Part shown: positions 13,383 to 14,319 of the stretch, in pieces
Layout of the letters: the number at the start of each line of letters is the position of its first letter
Position numbering within the stretch: position 1 is the stretch's first letter
Source of the DNA: CAYQAJ01 sp964415245
GTDB lineage: Bacteria; Planctomycetota; Planctomycetia; Pirellulales; Pirellulaceae
Direction: 5' to 3'
Length of the DNA: 14,319 bases
Assembly: GCA_964415245.1 (NCBI GenBank)
Contig: CAYQAJ010000123.1
Span: 1 to 14,319 of the forward strand
The notes under the pieces: generated by a model
Told to the model about the DNA's origin: nothing
What the model saw: only the letters and a program-made list of their open reading frames with translations
Databases searched by the model: none
Position numbers and translations under genes: made by a program

Positions 13383-13546
13383 GCGAATGACCAATGAGCA
13401 ATGGGCCCGCAGGCGCGGGCAAGCTCCAAATCGCAAATCTCAAACAATTTCCAAATCCAAAACTCCCAATGATCAAACACGAAGAGTGCGTTCGGCCCAT
13501 TGGTCATTTGGATTTGGTCATTGGTCATTACCCACCGGTCATTTCC
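13383..13546. repeat. Intergenic repeat, copy B (AATGACCAAT family, long form)
   Basis: This unit of about 164 bp lies between the sigma-54 regulator and the hemX-like gene. It starts with GCGAATGACCAATGA (13383-13397) and ends with GGTCATTTCC (13537-13546), the same ends as copy A at 11030-11117. AATGAGCAATGGGCC (13393-13407) and GGCCCATTGGTCATT (13494-13508) are inverted with one mismatch in 15. The outer AATGACCAAT (13386-13395) also pairs with ATTGGTCATT (13520-13529). The interior (13408-13493) is A- and C-rich with CCAAAT motifs. The shared 31-base stretch (13499-13529) is reversed relative to copy A. No protein is encoded. Confidence 0.8.
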
Positions 13547-13552
13547 TGCGAG

Positions 13553-14319
13553 TCACTCCTCCAAATTGTATTGCTTCAACTTCTTGTGCAGCGTGTTGCG
13601 GTTGATACCGAGTCGGACGGCGGCCTTGGTTTGCACGTTGTTACACGACTGCATCACCTGAGCGATCAATTCGCGCTCAACGCGGTTGACGATCTTATGG
13701 TGCAGGCCGTCTTCATCGGGCTCGGCGGTTACCAGCCCGTGCTGCACGACCTCGTAGGTCAGCGAGTCGAGGTCGGTTCCGCGGCTTCGGCCGCCGCGCT
13801 GCGCCGCCCGATTCTGCACGACGTCGGGCAGCAGATCCAAGGTCAATTCGTCCCCCGGGGCCATCACGGCGGCCCGCTCGGCGTAGTTTTGTAGCTCCCG
13901 GACGTTGCCGGGCCAGTGGTATTCCTCAAGAGCGCTAATCGCCTCGCGCTGGATGTGGACCACGTAGCGGTCGTTAGCCTCGTTGTACGTGTCGAGAAAG
14001 TGGGCCACCAGGTCGAGGATATCCTCGCGGCGCCGGCGCAGCGGGGGCAGGGTGATGGGAACGACGTTGAGCCGCCAGTACAGGTCTTCGCGAAATCGGC
14101 CCGCCTCGACTTCCTCCAGTAGGTCGCGGTTGCTGGCGGCGATCACGCGGACATCGACCCGCACCGTGTGCGTGTCGCCGACGCGCTCGAACTCGCGTTC
14201 CTGAAGCACCCGGAGCAGCTTCACCTGCAAGTGGTGCGAGGTGGAATTGATCTCGTCGAGAAAGATCGTGCCGGTGTGCGCGGCCTCGAATCGACCGGTG
14301 CGGTTGCTCACGGCGCCGG
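13553..14319 (-). CDS. Sigma-54-dependent Fis-type transcriptional regulator, C-terminal part
   Basis: The frame is open to the right edge, leaving about 254 residues of an NtrC-type activator that uses ATP to open sigma-54 promoters. The edge falls just after the GAFTGA loop; the visible start reads GAVSNRTGRFEAA. Counting from the GTG at 14311, Walker B GTIFLDEI is at 14-21 and sensor I VRVIAASNRDL at 54-64. The arginine-finger region FREDLYWRLNVVPITLPPLR is at 73-92 and sensor II WPGNVRELQ at 133-141. The Fis-type helix-turn-helix at about 210-250 includes VQTKAAVRLGINRNTLHKKLKQY. The linker (165-205) is variable. The N-terminal receiver or sensor domain, which would name the system, is outside the window, so the regulated process is unknown. 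The GTG at 14311 is internal, not the start. Confidence 0.94.
   Translation of the reverse strand, partial: GAVSNRTGRFEAAHTGTIFLDEINSTSHHLQVKLLRVLQEREFERVGDTHTVRVDVRVIAASNRDLLEEVEAGRFREDLYWRLNVVPITLPPLRRRREDILDLVAHFLDTYNEANDRYVVHIQREAISALEEYHWPGNVRELQNYAERAAVMAPGDELTLDLLPDVVQNRAAQRGGRSRGTDLDSLTYEVVQHGLVTAEPDEDGLHHKIVNRVERELIAQVMQSCNNVQTKAAVRLGINRNTLHKKLKQYNLEE

Noticed and set aside
11030..13546. AATGACC repeats considered as a CRISPR array
   Set aside because: There are only two separated copies, the core is inverted between them, and there is no regular repeat-spacer structure or cas gene.

Overview
The window looks like chromosomal DNA of a planctomycete, most likely a member of the Pirellulales. 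It is GC-rich. It carries the order dnaA - dnaN - dciA (DUF721) - gyrB, an ScpB with an extremely acidic C-terminal tail, a HemX/CcsA-like gene coupled to hemA, and two copies of an 'AATGACCAAT' type intergenic repeat of the kind I recall from planctomycete genomes. The lineage call rests on gene content and remembered protein style, not on a search.

Layout. 1-680 (+): the C-terminal part of diaminopimelate decarboxylase (lysA), cut by the window edge. 729-1732 (-): a translationally coupled pair, a small HEAT-like helical protein followed by an unrecognised 168-residue protein. 1839-7490 (-): the replication block dnaA (6423-7490), a roughly 400 bp gap, dnaN (4908-6020), dciA (4456-4860) and gyrB (1839-4412), all on one strand. 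The dnaA-dnaN gap holds near-consensus DnaA boxes, a perfect 13-bp inverted repeat and AT-rich stretches, so it is the best candidate for oriC or an origin-proximal control region. 7591-8793 (-): a class I cysteine desulfurase immediately upstream of dnaA. A good sigma-70-like -10 box for dnaA overlaps its stop codon. 8794-9155: a divergent promoter region. 9156-9740 (+): a small membrane-anchored protein of unknown function. 9871-10995 (+): ScpB. 11030-11117: an intergenic repeat between convergent scpB and hemA. 11122-13358 (-): an integral-membrane HemX/CcsA-like protein and hemA with a 4-base ATGA overlap. 13383-13546: a second copy of the repeat. 13553-14319 (-): the C-terminal part of a sigma-54-dependent, Fis-type regulator, cut by the right edge.

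How it fits together. DnaA (initiator), the beta clamp, DciA (the ancestral-type helicase loader) and GyrB form an initiation and elongation toolkit around a probable origin. ScpB (chromosome segregation with SMC) lies nearby. HemA makes the first committed intermediate of C5 tetrapyrrole synthesis, and its membrane partner gene is co-translated with it.

Most unusual points. The DnaA has no room for domain I, lacks the expected sensor-II arginine and has a changed Walker B. The dnaA-dnaN gap looks like an origin. The two intergenic repeats share both ends and a 31-bp identical core in opposite orientation. The HEAT/unknown gene pair has a palindrome just upstream of its start. I see no CRISPR array, tRNA, rRNA, transposase, phage gene or toxin system.
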